From NCBI GenBank assembly GCA_947475795.1, contig CANJOX010000207.1, positions 1 to 6,063 on the forward strand: a DNA stretch of 6,063 nucleotides, read 5' to 3'. The notes under the pieces were generated by a model that ran no database searches, was not told the DNA's origin, and saw only the letters and a program-made list of their open reading frames with translations. Source of the DNA: Gemmatimonadota bacterium (GTDB lineage Bacteria > Gemmatimonadota > Gemmatimonadetes > Gemmatimonadales > Gemmatimonadaceae). Position numbers and translations under genes: made by a program. Shown here piece by piece: positions 6,003-6,063 of the stretch (its first letter is position 1; each line of letters starts with the position of its first letter).

Positions 6003-6063
6003 GCCGCCGAAGCTACGCCCGGGGACGACGGGCCGTCAGGGCGGCAGGGGACGCACGCCCCGA

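Noticed and set aside
6003..6063. A promoter or hairpin upstream of the MFS gene (GACG-ggc-CGTC-type dyad).
   Set aside because: Only 61 GC-rich bases are visible, short dyads are expected by chance in such sequence, and no -10/-35 is recognisable.

Overview
The window is GC-rich bacterial chromosome with short intergenic gaps, weak or absent Shine-Dalgarno sequences at several genes, and codons strongly biased to G or C at the third position. Gene content and protein style suggest a soil- or water-type heterotroph, perhaps a Gemmatimonadota-like organism. That placement is an inference from general resemblance and has not been tested.

Layout from left to right: (1) the N-terminal 113 codons of a membrane-bound proton/sodium-pumping pyrophosphatase (hppA), on the minus strand and running off the left edge. 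(2) Divergent from it, a dienelactone-hydrolase-family protein carrying a lipoprotein signal peptide (556-1611). (3) Convergent with that, an Lrp/AsnC-family regulator on the minus strand (1657-2106), with a perfect 16-bp inverted repeat spanning its 3' end. (4) Divergent from the regulator, a two-gene operon of arginase (rocF, 2202-3152) and ornithine aminotransferase (rocD, 3180-4388). (5) A gene-free stretch of about 300 bp containing a long imperfect inverted repeat. (6) A 12-helix major facilitator superfamily transporter on the minus strand (4689-6002).

The functional core is an arginine-degradation module. Arginase splits arginine into urea and ornithine. RocD then transaminates ornithine with 2-oxoglutarate to glutamate-5-semialdehyde/pyrroline-5-carboxylate and glutamate. 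The divergent Lrp-type regulator is the obvious candidate sensor and controller. The shared AT-rich intergenic region carries small dyads and a TTGCTAA direct repeat 62 bp apart, which could be its operators. The last step (P5C dehydrogenase), a urease and an arginine importer are not in the window.

I saw no CRISPR array, insertion sequence, RNA gene or defence system. The most unusual non-coding signals are the two inverted-repeat structures at 1630-1683 and 4389-4648 and the regulator/arginase control region. The genes themselves belong to known families.
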